Shown here one piece after another: positions 63,982 to 64,000 of a stretch of DNA of 64,000 nucleotides. This DNA is from Bacteroidia bacterium (lineage in GTDB: Bacteria; Bacteroidota; Bacteroidia; B-17B0; Aurantibacillaceae), in assembly GCA_016787895.1 (NCBI GenBank), contig JAEUTN010000020.1, forward strand, positions 248,001 to 312,000, given 5' to 3'. Below the pieces are notes generated by a model. It saw only the letters and a list, made by a program, of their open reading frames with translations, was not told the origin of the DNA and made no database searches. Every line of letters starts with the position of its first letter. Within the stretch, counting starts at the first letter, position 1. Position numbers and translations under genes: made by a program.

Positions 63982-64000
63982 AAACCGCATAAACATTATA

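Noticed and set aside
1..64000. tRNA, rRNA, CRISPR arrays, prophage or intact insertion sequences
   Set aside because: By eye I saw no clover-leaf consensus loops, regular spaced repeats, integrase or transposase frames in the window. A covariance or HMM search would be the decisive test.

Overview
The window (64 kb, moderate GC) is ordinary chromosome of a member of the phylum Bacteroidota. The evidence is: three secreted proteins with C-terminal type IX secretion (T9SS) sorting domains; a fused SecD-SecF protein; an enlarged SecA; a TonB-dependent receptor next to a DUF5689 lipoprotein; DUF6089 and DUF2279 proteins; almost no Shine-Dalgarno sequences; and several promoters that fit the Bacteroidota TTG-N19-TAnnTTTG pattern. 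I found no rRNA, tRNA, CRISPR array, prophage or intact insertion sequence.

Layout. 1-5.2 kb: a truncated acyl-CoA dehydrogenase, anhydro-MurNAc kinase, and a tandemly duplicated pair of T9SS-secreted proteins. 5.2-13.4 kb (minus strand): an alanine-dehydrogenase-like protein, an outer-membrane protein, FabD, MnmA, a MORN/YwqK-like protein, a small P-loop kinase and a TPR/SpoIIE phosphatase. 13.4-19.6 kb: a sugar-nucleotide epimerase, an AAA_14/DUF4143 ATPase with tandem operator-like repeats, and the fused B12-dependent mutase IcmF. 19.6-24.5 kb (plus strand): a DUF2279 protein, a MerR regulator, and a lipoprotein / SxxK hydrolase / ACMSD run. 24.5-27.9 kb: 3-hydroxybutyryl-CoA dehydrogenase and DnaA, with a possible origin region upstream of dnaA. 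27.9-32.1 kb: a thioesterase, then aminotransferase, UDP-glucose dehydrogenase and UDP-xylose synthase (surface polysaccharide precursors). 33.4-40.2 kb: divergent secDF and secA. 40.2-47.2 kb: a phosphohexomutase and a TonB receptor / DUF5689 lipoprotein / nuclease-fold cassette. 47.2-52.1 kb: a cyanophycin module of synthetase, cyanophycinase and isoaspartyl peptidase. 52.2-59.4 kb: a DUF6089 protein, a glycosyltransferase, a MacAB-like three-gene exporter and a MATE transporter. 59.4-64 kb: another T9SS protein, a decayed MATE copy, a DUF1624-type membrane protein and small proteins.

The most notable non-coding signal is a family of four GC-rich structured elements of about 150-210 bp (10.2, 33.3, 51.0 and 54.6 kb). 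They have conserved ends and variable hairpin interiors, and they occupy the largest gaps. Two local duplications have left datable debris: a 3' remnant of the alanine-dehydrogenase gene between the two T9SS paralogs, and a MATE fragment with an internal 585-bp deletion bounded by a 9-bp repeat. The alanine-dehydrogenase-like protein has replaced two residues that are catalytic in characterised enzymes. No wholly new multi-gene system is evident. The best leads are the repeat family, the operator-like repeats by the AAA_14 ATPase, and the lipoprotein/SxxK-hydrolase/ACMSD operon.
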